Source: Paludibacteraceae bacterium
GTDB taxonomy: Bacteria; Bacteroidota; Bacteroidia; Bacteroidales; Paludibacteraceae
Assembly: GCA_017451525.1 (NCBI GenBank)
Contig: JAFTOD010000001.1
Coordinates: forward strand, 248,001-312,000
DNA length: 64,000 nucleotides
Direction of reading: 5' to 3'
Shown: piece after piece, positions 9,882 to 17,991 of the stretch
Position numbering within the stretch: the first letter of the stretch is position 1
Layout of the letters: each line of letters begins with the position of its first letter
Made by a program: the position numbers and the translations under genes
Notes under the pieces: model-generated
Seen by the model: only the letters and a program-made list of their open reading frames with translations
Database searches by the model: none
Told to the model about the DNA's origin: nothing

Positions 9882-9912
9882 CAAAGGTACAAAAAAAAAT
9901 GCACATGTGCAA
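9882..9912 (-). promoter_or_regulatory. Promoter of the LRR-protein operon
   Basis: On the minus strand: TTG (9912-9910), 20 nt, TACCTTTG (9889-9882). The palindrome TGCACATGTGCA (9900-9911) overlaps the -33 element, centred 16.5 bp from the -7 TA. Confidence 0.75.
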
Positions 9913-10024
9913 GTATTTTGTAAAAAAAATGTCATTTTCGAAGTTAGAAGAGCCCAATGCCTGTGCAACAATACAAGAAGCGTGTACAAAAATTAGCCAC
10001 AAATTCGATTACGAAAGGCAATTT

Positions 10025-10068
10025 ATCACTAACTTATCACTAATTAATCACTAACTAATCACTAATAT
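10025..10068. repeat. 11-bp tandem array, four units
   Basis: ATCACTAACTT, ATCACTAATTA, ATCACTAACTA and ATCACTAATAT follow each other with an exact 11-bp period in the pnp/LRR intergenic region (9817-10271). Apart from this array, the LRR promoter, the pnp terminator and the degenerate stretch at 10193-10262, I see nothing in that 455-bp gap. Confidence 0.85.
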
Positions 10069-10158
10069 ATAGTTAATAATATAAAAGAAACTGAAAACGA
10101 GAAGGTGAAAACGAAAGAGGGAGTGCAGAAGTGGCGGATACGGAAGAGATAAAAACAA

Positions 10159-10187
10159 ATCAGCCACGCTTTGTAGGCGTGGCTGAT
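10159..10187 (-). terminator. Terminator of pnp
   Basis: A perfect 11-bp stem, ATCAGCCACGC / GCGTGGCTGAT with a 7-nt loop, lies about 85 bp beyond the pnp stop codon. On the minus strand it is followed by TTGTTTTTATC. Confidence 0.8.
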
Positions 10188-10192
10188 ATTTG

Positions 10193-10262
10193 TTATCCAG
10201 TATCGGGAGTCTGGAATCGAGAATCAGAATTCGGGAAGCGAGAGTCGGGAATTGAGATTCTA
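10193..10262. repeat. Degenerate GAATCGAGAATC-type repeat
   Basis: The stretch between the pnp stop codon and its terminator is made of variants of GGGAATCGAGAATC (for example TCTGGAATCGAGAATC and GTCGGGAATTGAGATTC). It is coding-free spacer of the same character as the other arrays, though its period is irregular. Confidence 0.4.
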
Positions 10263-10271
10263 ATATATAGA

Positions 10272-12533
10272 TTAGTGGCGGTTCAAACGTGCACCATCAG
10301 CCTCTGGGTTGCGGCGCTCTGGGCGTGGACCACGACGCTCTGGACGAGGACCGCGATCACCACGAACTGGACGCTCTGGCTCTACATAACCCTCTGGTTT
10401 CTCCTTCAATGCCTTAGCACTGAGTTTGAACTTACCAGTCTTTTGGTCAACCTCCATGAGTTTGATAGTGATCTTGTCACCCTCTTGGATACCCGTCTCT
10501 TCCATGGTCTCATAGCGCTTCCAATCGATCTCAGAGATGTGGAGCAAGCCCTCTTTACCTGGCATGAACTCTACGAAGCAACCATAAGGCATGATAGACT
10601 TAACAGTAGATTGGTACACCTCGCCAACCTCTGGGATAGCCACAATAGCTTTGATCTTAGCAACAGCAGCGTCCATAGACTCTTGGTTGTTGCTTGCTAC
10701 CTCCACCTTACCGCCTTCTTCAATCTCATCGATAGAAACGACAGCACCTGTCTCAGCTTGGATACCTTGGATAATCTTACCACCAGGGCCAATCACTGCA
10801 CCAATCATATCCTTAGGAATAATGAAGGACACGATGCGTGGAGCATGAGGTTTGAAGTCTGGGCGAGCAGCAGGCATGGTCTCCTCAATCTTGTCAAGGA
10901 TATACATACGTGCTTGGTGCGCTTGTGCGAGAGCGTTCTCAAGAATCTCGTAGCTGAGACCGTCCACCTTGATATCCATTTGGCAAGCGGTAAGACCGTC
11001 GCGTGTACCAGTGGTCTTGAAGTCCATATCGCCGAGGTGGTCCTCATCACCGAGGATGTCACTGAGGATAGCGTACTTGGTACCCTTGCACTCAGAGATA
11101 AGACCCATAGCGATACCAGAAACTGGTTTGATAGGTACACCAGCGTCCATGAGAGCCAAAGTACCTGCGCAAACGGTAGCCATAGAAGAAGAACCGTTAG
11201 ATTCGAGGATATCGCTGACTACGCGAACAGTATAGGGGAAATCAGCAGGCACAACGCTCTTGAGAGCGCGGCAAGCCAAGTTACCGTGACCAATCTCACG
11301 ACGACCTACACCACGTTGTGGGCGAGCCTCGCCAGTAGAGAATGGAGGGAAGTTATAGTGCAACAGGAACTTATCTGTACCTTGAACCAATGCCTCATCG
11401 ATGATTTTCTCATCGCGGCTGGTACCAAGAGTAACAGTAGAGAGCGATTGTGTCTCACCACGGGTGAAGATTGAAGAGCCGTGAGGTCCTGGCAGTGGAG
11501 CTACCTCGCACCAGATAGGACGAATCTCGGTAGTTGTACGGCCATCCAAACGCTTGCCCTCATCGAGGATAGAGCGACGCATTGCCTCTTTCTCAACATC
11601 GTGGTAGTATTTATTTACAAGTGCTTCGATGTCATCTACCTCTACGCCAAGCGCCTCAGCGCGAGCAGCCATATACTCGGCTTTCTCGGTCTTGAAGTCC
11701 TCGCGGATTTGGGTGAACATCTCCTCGCGGTGGTGCTTGTCGGTGTCCGCAGCAGTAGCTTGAGCGTATGCGCGAGCGTAGCTGAAGTCATGAACGGCTT
11801 GCTTGAGTTCATCATCGTTGATCTCGTGGCAGTACTCGCGTTTAACGGTCTTGCCATACGCTTCCATCATCTCAATTTGTGCTTGGCATTGAGGTTTGAT
11901 AGCCTCGTGAGCTACGCGGATAGCCTCGAGCATATCTGCCTCGCTAACCTCTTTCATCTCACCTTCTACCATCATGATGTTATCAAGGGTAGCCGCCACA
12001 ACGAGCTCGATATCAGCTTGTTCGCATTGAGCGAAAGTAGGGTTAATTACGAACTCGCCATTCACGCGCGCTACGCGAACCTCAGATATAGGACCCTCGA
12101 ATGGGATATCAGAGCAAGCGAGTGCAGCAGAAGCAGCAAGACCAGCGATAGACTCTGGCATGTCAATACCATCGGCAGAGTACATGGTTACGTTTACGAA
12201 AGTATCTGCGTGATAATCAGCAGGGAAAAGAGGACGCAAAGCACGGTCGATGAGACGAGCGATAAGAATCTCGTAGTCAGATGCTTTACCCTCGCGGCGA
12301 GTAAAACCACCTGGGAAACGACCAGCAGAAGCAAATTTCTCTTTGTACTCAACGGTAAGCGGCATGAAATCCGTACCTGGAACTGCATCCTTAGCGGAGC
12401 ATACAGTGGCAAGCAACATGGTATTTCCGAGTGTAGCCATCACAGCACCATCGGCTTGCTTGGCGAGCTTGCCAGTTTCGAGCGTAATCACACGCCCATC
12501 AGGGAGAGTAATCTCCTTTCTTACAATATTCAT
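10272..12533 (-). CDS. pnp: Polyribonucleotide nucleotidyltransferase (PNPase)
   Basis: 753 aa, full length. 3'-5' phosphorolytic exoribonuclease that degrades mRNA to nucleoside diphosphates as a trimer. The two RNase PH domains are present, with [10 protein letters not shown] in the first and the active-site region [17 protein letters not shown] in the second. A KH domain (about 565-630, [12 protein letters not shown]) and an S1 domain (about 635-705, YGCFVEF and GLLHISEI) follow. The C-terminal tail is Arg/Pro-rich with GPRPERR repeats, as in many Bacteroidota RNases. The start ATG at 12533 begins [14 protein letters not shown]. It is monocistronic, with its own promoter and terminator. 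The long open frames on the opposite strand are shadows. Confidence 0.97.
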   Translation of the reverse strand: MNIVRKEITLPDGRVITLETGKLAKQADGAVMATLGNTMLLATVCSAKDAVPGTDFMPLTVEYKEKFASAGRFPGGFTRREGKASDYEILIARLIDRALRPLFPADYHADTFVNVTMYSADGIDMPESIAGLAASAALACSDIPFEGPISEVRVARVNGEFVINPTFAQCEQADIELVVAATLDNIMMVEGEMKEVSEADMLEAIRVAHEAIKPQCQAQIEMMEAYGKTVKREYCHEINDDELKQAVHDFSYARAYAQATAADTDKHHREEMFTQIREDFKTEKAEYMAARAEALGVEVDDIEALVNKYYHDVEKEAMRRSILDEGKRLDGRTTTEIRPIWCEVAPLPGPHGSSIFTRGETQSLSTVTLGTSRDEKIIDEALVQGTDKFLLHYNFPPFSTGEARPQRGVGRREIGHGNLACRALKSVVPADFPYTVRVVSDILESNGSSSMATVCAGTLALMDAGVPIKPVSGIAMGLISECKGTKYAILSDILGDEDHLGDMDFKTTGTRDGLTACQMDIKVDGLSYEILENALAQAHQARMYILDKIEETMPAARPDFKPHAPRIVSFIIPKDMIGAVIGPGGKIIQGIQAETGAVVSIDEIEEGGKVEVASNNQESMDAAVAKIKAIVAIPEVGEVYQSTVKSIMPYGCFVEFMPGKEGLLHISEIDWKRYETMEETGIQEGDKITIKLMEVDQKTGKFKLSAKALKEKPEGYVEPERPVRGDRGPRPERRGPRPERRNPEADGARLNRH

Positions 12534-12553
12534 CTTAATTTAATCGTTTTAGC

Positions 12554-12570
12554 GGATACGGTTTGTATCC
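12554..12570 (-). promoter_or_regulatory. Small hairpin in the pnp leader
   Basis: GGATAC-aaacc-GTATCC on the minus strand, about 20 nt upstream of the pnp start codon. Hairpins in pnp leaders mediate RNase III/PNPase autocontrol in E. coli; whether this one does is not known. Confidence 0.35.
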
Positions 12571-12598
12571 AGTTAGTTATAGACCACAAATGTCGGTG

Positions 12599-12629
12599 CA
12601 AAGGTACTACTTTTTTTTGAGATACACAA
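12599..12629 (-). promoter_or_regulatory. Promoter of pnp
   Basis: Minus strand: TTG (12629-12627), 20 nt, TACCTTTG (12606-12599). The TTG directly follows the T-tract of the ribF terminator. Confidence 0.75.
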
Positions 12630-12634
12630 GAAAA

Positions 12635-12662
12635 AGCGCAGAAACTTTGATTTTTCTGCGCT
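12635..12662 (-). terminator. Terminator of the ribF transcript
   Basis: Perfect 10-bp stem AGCGCAGAAA / TTTCTGCGCT about 20 bp after the ribF stop codon, followed on the minus strand by TTTTCTTG. Its T-tract runs straight into the pnp -33 element. Confidence 0.8.
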
Positions 12663-12681
12663 AATATAGTAGTATTTTTTT

Positions 12682-13533
12682 TCACAGCGATTGAAGATCG
12701 CGTTGGATTTGCTGTTGAAGGGCGGAAAGAGAAGCGAATTTTTGCTCTGCACGAAGGAAACGCACGAAAGAAATAGCAAGGAGCTTGCCATATAAATCAC
12801 CCTTATAATCAATAATATGGGCTTCGATAGTGATATGGTCGTTGCCGATAGTTGGATTAGTACCTACATTGACAATTGCATGGTACCTCACCCCATCCAT
12901 TTGCGCATGTGCTGCATAGACCCCCTGCATAGGAAGTTTTTTAGAATCAAGCAATTGGATATTAGCGGTAGGAAAACCAATTTGAGTGCCTATTCCGTTG
13001 CCGTGGATGACTATACCCGTTAGCGTATAGTCGTACCCCAAGAGGCGGTTGGCATCGTGTACTTGTCCTGCAGCGAGTAGTTTGCGTATGCGGGATGAAC
13101 TAACAGGCACTCCATCCACCAAACACTCATGTGCGCGTAGCACACGCAAACCTACCCTATGAGCGATCTTCTCATATTCCGAGAACCCCTTTAAGCAATC
13201 AGAACCAAAATGATGATCATAGCCCAAAAGAAGCACCTCCACATCATATTGCTCATAGAGGCATTGCATAAACTGCTCAGCAGTAAGCTGTTGCACCGCA
13301 GCAAAATCCAAGAAGTGTACTTCGCCGTAGTTCTGGAGCAAGGCCTTTCGTTCGTCATGCGTAGTCAGCATAGCAGGAGCTTGCCCCGTCAGCAGTTCCT
13401 TGGGATGGCGGTCAAACGTATAGATAGTAGGCGTGAGTTGATGGTGCTTGGCATGCTCATGCAACTGGGCAAAGAGGAAACGGTGTCCGCGATGGACACC
13501 ATCGAAAAATCCTATGGTTGCTATGCGGGGCAT
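12682..13533 (-). CDS. ribF: Bifunctional riboflavin kinase / FAD synthetase
   Basis: 283 aa. Converts riboflavin to FMN and FMN to FAD in the cytoplasm. The N-terminal nucleotidyltransferase domain begins with GFFDGVHRGH, and VPVSSSRIRKLL supplies the second nucleotide-binding motif. The C-terminal riboflavin kinase domain carries GIGTQIGFPTANI. Length is slightly below the usual 300-310 aa, and the protein begins almost directly at the first beta strand (MPRIATIGFFDG). It lies downstream of the NagX-like acyltransferase with a 59-bp array-filled spacer. Confidence 0.94.
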   Translation of the reverse strand: MPRIATIGFFDGVHRGHRFLFAQLHEHAKHHQLTPTIYTFDRHPKELLTGQAPAMLTTHDERKALLQNYGEVHFLDFAAVQQLTAEQFMQCLYEQYDVEVLLLGYDHHFGSDCLKGFSEYEKIAHRVGLRVLRAHECLVDGVPVSSSRIRKLLAAGQVHDANRLLGYDYTLTGIVIHGNGIGTQIGFPTANIQLLDSKKLPMQGVYAAHAQMDGVRYHAIVNVGTNPTIGNDHITIEAHIIDYKGDLYGKLLAISFVRFLRAEQKFASLSALQQQIQRDLQSL

Positions 13534-13539
13534 GTGGGA

Positions 13540-13599
13540 GTTTAAGAGTTTAAGAGTTCTAAACGCTACGCTGTTCTAACAGTTTTAAAGGTTTATAAT
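13540..13599. repeat. Composite 8-bp and 9-bp array around a CGCTACGCTG core
   Basis: Plus-strand reading: GTTTAAGA-type units at 13540, 13548 and 13556 (period 8), the core CGCTACGCTG, then GTTCTAACA, GTTTTAAAG and GTTTATAAT at 13573, 13582 and 13591 (period 9). It fills the spacer between the acyltransferase gene and ribF and touches the end of the former. Confidence 0.6.
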
Positions 13600-14834
13600 T
13601 TGATGTAAATCTTCTTGCGGTAGAGGAGGTAAGCAATACCCCAGAACACCAATACAAGGCTCAAAGCGCAAGCAAATGACCCACCTTCGTTGCCAAAGAG
13701 CGGTTGCATGCACACCTTATACCAGAAACTCCACACATTGTACATCTGCTCGTTGAACTCAAAACGTATGCTACGCATTACATACACTGCAATGGCACTC
13801 AAACAGAATATAAACAATGGGTTAACACCAAAGCACTCGAAGAACTTATACCAGTTGTTTGCCACTTTCTTAGTAGCAACCTCGCACTTGGTAGTAGCCT
13901 CTTTTGCATTGCGTTCAGGTAAGCGGATATCAAGAATCCAAGTTAGGATTGCGAGCAATGAGCTTGCCAAACCGCAGGTGACGAGGATATAGCTTGCAGA
14001 CCACATGCTCTTGTTGATAGGATATGCATAATCGAGCAAGAAGCCAAGAAGCATCATCATAGCTCCAGCAAGGAGAAGGCGAGTCACTTTCCCCCAGTTA
14101 TCTTTAACATTCATGATAAGGTGTCCCATCCATGCGCCTATCAGCACATGCGCTACACAAGGGATTGTAGAGAGAACACCCTCTGGATCAAAACCAATAC
14201 GCTCGCCAGCGGCATTGGTCATATGGTAGATATGATTATCGCCGAGCAACTTGAGGTCCACAATAGACTCCATATTGGCAGCGTTGAGTTCGAAACTATT
14301 GGTTACGCTCTGCATGATACAATAGATGACCATCAGAACAGCAGCTACCCAAGGGCAGTTTTTAGGTTTAGCAGCCAGCATAAGCAAGCCGCCGAAGATA
14401 CTCACAAGACCTAAACGAGGGAAGACACCTAAGATACGAATATGCTCGATTGGATAGGTCCAAATGGCATGCAAGAGGGTGGTACCTTCTTTAGTGATTT
14501 GTCCAAGAAACATGCCGAGCCAACTAAGCGCCCAACCAATCAGCACAATCAACAAACCACGGGTGATCACCTTCTGAGCCACACGCCAAGTGAGGGCATG
14601 GTTGGTCTTCTTGTGGGAGATATACATGGCAATACCCATACAAAAGACAAAGAATGGGAAGACGAGATCGGTAGGTGTGCAACCATTCCACGCCGCATGG
14701 CGAAGAGGCGCATAGATATGTGACCAAGTACCAGGGTTATTGACAAGGATCATGCCCGCGATGGTGATACCACGCAAAACGTCCAAAGAGAGGAGGCGTT
14801 TTTTAGGGGTTGGTGTGATAGTTTCTTGTGACAT
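13593..14834 (-). CDS. NagX/HGSNAT-like membrane acyltransferase family protein
   Basis: 413 aa, polytopic (about ten hydrophobic segments). The N-terminus RLLSLDVLRGITIAGMILVN, then HAAWNGCTPTDLVFPFFVF, is the signature of the heparan-alpha-glucosaminide N-acetyltransferase/NagX group, often annotated DUF5009. Family members transfer acetyl groups across the membrane to amino sugars, which in Bacteroidota suggests glycan or peptidoglycan-sugar scavenging; the substrate here is not evident. It precedes ribF in the same direction. Its leader carries a 9-bp CCGG array. I see no good promoter of its own, and the tsf terminator lies just upstream. Confidence 0.85.
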   Translation of the reverse strand: MSQETITPTPKKRLLSLDVLRGITIAGMILVNNPGTWSHIYAPLRHAAWNGCTPTDLVFPFFVFCMGIAMYISHKKTNHALTWRVAQKVITRGLLIVLIGWALSWLGMFLGQITKEGTTLLHAIWTYPIEHIRILGVFPRLGLVSIFGGLLMLAAKPKNCPWVAAVLMVIYCIMQSVTNSFELNAANMESIVDLKLLGDNHIYHMTNAAGERIGFDPEGVLSTIPCVAHVLIGAWMGHLIMNVKDNWGKVTRLLLAGAMMMLLGFLLDYAYPINKSMWSASYILVTCGLASSLLAILTWILDIRLPERNAKEATTKCEVATKKVANNWYKFFECFGVNPLFIFCLSAIAVYVMRSIRFEFNEQMYNVWSFWYKVCMQPLFGNEGGSFACALSLVLVFWGIAYLLYRKKIYIKL

Positions 14835-14857
14835 AGTATTTTGATTTTATAATTATA

Positions 14858-14888
14858 CCGGAAATTCCGGCGAGTCCGGATTTACCGG
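14858..14888. repeat. 9-bp CCGG tandem array in the acyltransferase leader
   Basis: CCGG occurs at 14858, 14867, 14876 and 14885, exactly every 9 bp. Read on the minus strand the units are CCGGTAAAT, CCGGACTCG, CCGGAATTT and CCGGTATAA. Adjacent units pair with each other (CCGGAA-A-TTCCGG). The array lies between the tsf terminator and the start codon of the acyltransferase gene. Confidence 0.8.
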
Positions 14889-14900
14889 ATATTTATATAG

Positions 14901-14934
14901 AAAACAGCCCCCCGTTTGCGCGGAGGGCTGTTTT
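14901..14934 (-). terminator. Terminator of the ribosomal protein/tsf operon
   Basis: AAAACAGCCC...GGGCTGTTTT, a 10-bp stem with further CCG/CGG pairing in the loop, beginning 11 bp after the tsf stop codon and followed by T-rich sequence on the minus strand. Confidence 0.85.
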
Positions 14935-14944
14935 ATCAGTTTGA

Positions 14945-15934
14945 TTACTCTTGGTTGAGGGTTACGCGCTTGAAGTCGATTACGTTAACGTTGTTCTTCT
15001 TCAAAACGTCTTTCACGAGCTCTTTGCTCTCGCTCATGATGTATTGTTGCTCTACCAATGTGCTCTCTTTCAAGAACTTACCAAGACGACCTTGTGCAAT
15101 CATCTCCACTTTCTTCATGTTGATATTTGCCTCTGCCTCAGCAGGAACAGTAGCGCGGATTTGGCGTGCTGTCTCAGCTTGCTCAGGAGTCAACCAACCT
15201 TTAGCAGTGTTAGACTCAATGTGGTCATCGCTATCCACGTGAGCTGGATTGATACCTGCTTTGCGAACTGCTTGCTCAACTGCTTTGTTGATTTCGTCTT
15301 GTTTGGTTTTCTCGATTGCTACAGAAAGCTCGCGGTCTTTAATCTCTTGTGCTACGTGGTCAGCATCCAAAGCGATTGGAGACATAGAAGCCACTTGCAT
15401 AGAGATACCGTGGAGTACTTCAGCGTTAGCATCCTCAGCGTCAGCAGCAACGAGTGCGCTGAGCTTGTTGCCAAGGTGGTTGTAAGCATCTACCTTAGGA
15501 GCTACGAGGAAAGCGTAGTCGCTGAGTTCCATCTTCTCACCAGTAACACCAGAACGCTCAGTAACAGCGTCTTGTACGGTGAAGTCGCCGAGTTTGCAAG
15601 CCTTAAGAGCCTCAAGGTCAGCTGGTTTCTCAGCCATAGCCACCTCAAGGATAGCCTTAACCATGTTGACATAATCTTCGTTCTTAGCTACGAAGTCAGT
15701 TTCGCACTTCACAGCTACGATAGCACCAAAGCCATTCTCAGCCTTAGCCAAAACGCAACCTTCAGAAGCCTCGCGCTCGCTACGCTTTGCAGCAATAGCT
15801 TGACCACGCTTACGGAGCAAGTCCTTAGCCACCTCGAAGTCGCCATTAGCCTCCTCGAGTGCTTTCTTGACATCCATCATACCTGCGCCAGTGATGTCGC
15901 GCAGTTTCTTAATATCTGCTAATGTAACAGCCAT
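14945..15934 (-). CDS. tsf: Translation elongation factor Ts
   Basis: 329 aa. Nucleotide-exchange factor that recycles EF-Tu-GDP. The N-terminal UBA-like domain is intact (LRDITGAGMMDVKKALEEA) and contains the TGAGMMD signature; the central domain has VAVKCETDFVAKNEDY. The C-terminal segment (MSESKELVKDVLKKN) matches Bacteroidota EF-Ts. It is 30 bp downstream of rpsB, the usual pairing, and is the last gene of the operon. The 323-aa open frame on the opposite strand is a shadow. Confidence 0.97.
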   Translation of the reverse strand: MAVTLADIKKLRDITGAGMMDVKKALEEANGDFEVAKDLLRKRGQAIAAKRSEREASEGCVLAKAENGFGAIVAVKCETDFVAKNEDYVNMVKAILEVAMAEKPADLEALKACKLGDFTVQDAVTERSGVTGEKMELSDYAFLVAPKVDAYNHLGNKLSALVAADAEDANAEVLHGISMQVASMSPIALDADHVAQEIKDRELSVAIEKTKQDEINKAVEQAVRKAGINPAHVDSDDHIESNTAKGWLTPEQAETARQIRATVPAEAEANINMKKVEMIAQGRLGKFLKESTLVEQQYIMSESKELVKDVLKKNNVNVIDFKRVTLNQE

Positions 15935-15964
15935 TGTTTCTAGAATTTATCTGTTTATCAATAA

Positions 15965-16807
15965 TTACTCAGCTTTAGCCTCTTCTGCAGGAGCAGCTAC
16001 TTCTGCTACTTTCTCAGCCTCTGCTTTTGGAGCAGCTTTGCGAACACGTTGACGGCGCTCTTTTGGAGCTGGAGCCTCGCCAGCAGCTTGTGCTGCAGCA
16101 GCCTCTTCGTCAGCTTTCTCTACTTTGCGCTCCTCAAGACCCTCTTGGATAGCTGCGCAAACAGCGGTCAAGATGACGTCGATAGACTTGGTAGCATCGT
16201 CGTTAGCTGGGATTACGAAGTCGATATTGTTAGGATTAGAGTTGGTATCAACAATACCAAATACAGGAATACCCAAACGGTTAGCCTCAGCTACAGCGAT
16301 GTGCTCTTTCATTACGTCAACAACGAATACTGCGCTAGGAAGACGAGTCAAGTCAGAGATTGAACCGAGGTTCTTCTCGAGTTTCTCGCGTTGGCGAGTG
16401 ATTTGGAGTTTCTCGCGTTTAGAGATGTTGTTGAAAGTACCGTCGGTCATCATCTTGTCGATGGTAGACATTTTCTTCACAGCCTTGCGGATTGTAGGGA
16501 AGTTAGTCAACATACCACCAGCCCAACGCTCGGTGATGTAAGGCATGTTGATCTCTTGTGCCTTTTGAGCCACAACCTCTTGACCTTGTTTCTTGGTAGA
16601 AACGAAGAGGATCTTGCGACCAGATTTAGCGATAGCTTTCAATGCCTCAGCAGCCTCGTCGATTTTAACTACGGTCTTGTTGAGGTCGATGATGTGGATA
16701 CCATTGCGCTCCATGTAGATGTAAGGAGCCATAGCTGGATTCCATTTACGTTTGAGGTGGCCAAAGTGGCAGCCAGCCTCGAGAAGTTGATCAAAATTTG
16801 TTCTCAT
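15965..16807 (-). CDS. rpsB: 30S ribosomal protein S2
   Basis: 280 aa. Core S2 (residues 1-225) is canonical: NFDQLLEAGCHFGHL, RKWNPAMAPYIY, GGMLTNFPTIR and NSNPNNIDFVIPANDDA are all present. The C-terminal 50-55 residues are an Ala/Glu/Lys-rich extension (AAPKAEAEKVAEVAAPAEEA), common in Bacteroidota S2. It follows rpsI after a 140-bp structured leader and precedes tsf. Confidence 0.97.
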   Translation of the reverse strand: MRTNFDQLLEAGCHFGHLKRKWNPAMAPYIYMERNGIHIIDLNKTVVKIDEAAEALKAIAKSGRKILFVSTKKQGQEVVAQKAQEINMPYITERWAGGMLTNFPTIRKAVKKMSTIDKMMTDGTFNNISKREKLQITRQREKLEKNLGSISDLTRLPSAVFVVDVMKEHIAVAEANRLGIPVFGIVDTNSNPNNIDFVIPANDDATKSIDVILTAVCAAIQEGLEERKVEKADEEAAAAQAAGEAPAPKERRQRVRKAAPKAEAEKVAEVAAPAEEAKAE

Positions 16808-16853
16808 TTTGTTTGATTAGTTTTGAATTATTTATTACATAATTTATCCGTTG

Positions 16854-16928
16854 CCTCCGCTACGCAGAGAAGCGCGCATAGGAGGAATAACAGAGTAATC
16901 CGCGGTGAGCAACATGTTGCCACCACGG
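16854..16928 (-). promoter_or_regulatory. Candidate structured rpsB leader
   Basis: The 140-nt gap between rpsI and rpsB forms two hairpins on the minus strand. The first pairs CCGTGGTG with CACCGCGG and encloses the palindrome GCAACATGTTGC (16928-16900). The second pairs CCTCC with GGAGG around TGCGC/GCGTA (16885-16854). Autoregulatory S2 leaders are known in other bacteria; assignment here is by position only. A CGCTACGC mini-hairpin motif is embedded in the second stem. Confidence 0.4.
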
Positions 16929-16947
16929 AGTCACTGCTATTTGGATA

Positions 16948-17340
16948 TTAACGCTTACTAAATTGGAAGTGTTTGCGTGCCTTTGGTTGACCTGGCTTCT
17001 TACGCTCTACCTCACGAGCATCGCGAGTCATGAAGCCTTCTGCCTTCAACGCTGGCTTGTCCTCTGGGTTGATCTTTACAAGTGCACGAGCGATTGCAAG
17101 ACGCAATGCCTCTGCTTGACCCTTGTAGCCACCACCATCGAGGTTTACCTTGATATCATATTTCTCAGCAACACCCAACTTGTTCAATGGTTGTTTAACC
17201 ACGTATTGGAGAATTGGGCTTGGGAAGTATACGTCCAAATCACGACCGTTGATGGTGATTTTGCCACCCTCTTTTGCCTCTTGTACATAAACGCGAGCAA
17301 CTGCTGCTTTACGACGACCTAATGCATTAATCATTTCCAT
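16948..17340 (-). CDS. rpsI: 30S ribosomal protein S9
   Basis: 130 aa with the family hallmarks: INALGRRKAAVARVYV at the N-terminus, GGGYKGQAEALRLAIARAL in the middle, and the conserved C-terminal basic tail ending KHFQFSKR that reaches the ribosomal P site. It lies 9 bp downstream of rplM, the universal S9/L13 pairing. Confidence 0.97.
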   Translation of the reverse strand: MEMINALGRRKAAVARVYVQEAKEGGKITINGRDLDVYFPSPILQYVVKQPLNKLGVAEKYDIKVNLDGGGYKGQAEALRLAIARALVKINPEDKPALKAEGFMTRDAREVERKKPGQPKARKHFQFSKR

Positions 17341-17349
17341 ATCTACTTA

Positions 17350-17805
17350 TTATTTAAGGGTGTTGATGTCTAATTGTTTTGGTTGTTGAGCTTGCATATT
17401 GTGCTCTGCACCTGCAAATACGTGGAGGTTACCGATGATCTTGCGACCAAGACGATTCTTTGGAAGCATACCTTTAACCACCTTTTGGATCAAACGATCT
17501 GCGCCCTTCTCAAGCATTTGAGCAGGAGTCATCTCGCGTTGACCACCTGGGAAGCCAGTGTAGCGTACATATACGCGGTCATTCCACTTGTTACCAGTCA
17601 ATTGCACTTTGTCAGCATTGATGATAATCACATTGTCACCACAATCCACGTTAGGAGTGAAGTTTGGTTTGTACTTGCCACGGAGGAGCTTAGCTACCTT
17701 CGAGCACATACGGCCAAGTACTTGGCCCTCAGCATCAATAACAACCCATTCCTTTTGAACGGTTGCCTTGTTAGCTGATACAGTCTTGTAACTTAATGTA
17801 TCCAT
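17350..17805 (-). CDS. rplM: 50S ribosomal protein L13
   Basis: 151 aa, normal length. Characteristic segments: WVVIDAEGQVLGRMCSKVA, the nucleotide-binding-like core NVDCGDNVIIINADKV, and KGMLPKNRLGRKI. First gene of the rplM-rpsI-rpsB-tsf operon, transcribed from the promoter at 17961-17991, which lies at the 3' end of the upstream DUF4296 gene. Confidence 0.97.
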   Translation of the reverse strand: MDTLSYKTVSANKATVQKEWVVIDAEGQVLGRMCSKVAKLLRGKYKPNFTPNVDCGDNVIIINADKVQLTGNKWNDRVYVRYTGFPGGQREMTPAQMLEKGADRLIQKVVKGMLPKNRLGRKIIGNLHVFAGAEHNMQAQQPKQLDINTLK

Positions 17806-17823
17806 TTGTTTTTAATGTTTTGA

Positions 17824-17875
17824 CCATGTCGACAGACAACTTTACGTGCTCTCTGAGCCCCACTGCCCAACATGG
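17824..17875 (-). promoter_or_regulatory. Candidate L13 leader structure
   Basis: In the 150-nt leader of rplM the minus strand pairs CCATGT (17875-17870) with ACATGG (17829-17824), enclosing GGGGCTC-AGA-GAGCAC. Ribosomal-protein leader candidates upstream of rplM have been described for Bacteroidia; I cannot align to them here, so identity is inferred from position and fold. Confidence 0.45.
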
Positions 17876-17893
17876 CGAATTAATATAAATAAA

Positions 17894-17938
17894 GTTTTAA
17901 ATGTTTCAAAAGTTTTAAGGGTTTCAATGGCTGTTCAA
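17894..17938. repeat. 9-bp tandem array in the rplM leader
   Basis: GTTTTAAAT, GTTTCAAAA, GTTTTAAGG and GTTTCAATG start at 17894, 17903, 17912 and 17921, followed by a degenerate GCTGTTCAA. The period is exactly 9 bp. It lies between the rplM promoter and the leader hairpin. Confidence 0.75.
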
Positions 17939-17960
17939 CCAAATTGCCCGAAAAAGCGTG

Positions 17961-17991
17961 CAAAGTTACTGCTTTTTTTCCAATTGACCAA
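17961..17991 (-). promoter_or_regulatory. Promoter of rplM-rpsI-rpsB-tsf
   Basis: Minus strand: TTG (17991-17989), 20 nt, TAACTTTG (17968-17961). It lies inside the 3' end of the DUF4296 gene. Confidence 0.75.

Noticed and set aside
10131-12620. Two long plus-strand open frames (447 and 379 codons) over pnp
   Set aside because: They are antisense to a full-length, clearly conserved PNPase; the translations are low-complexity and match nothing. Codon bias of pnp keeps the opposite strand open.
14951-15922. 323-codon open frame opposite tsf
   Set aside because: Antisense shadow of tsf with no domain, signal or start context.
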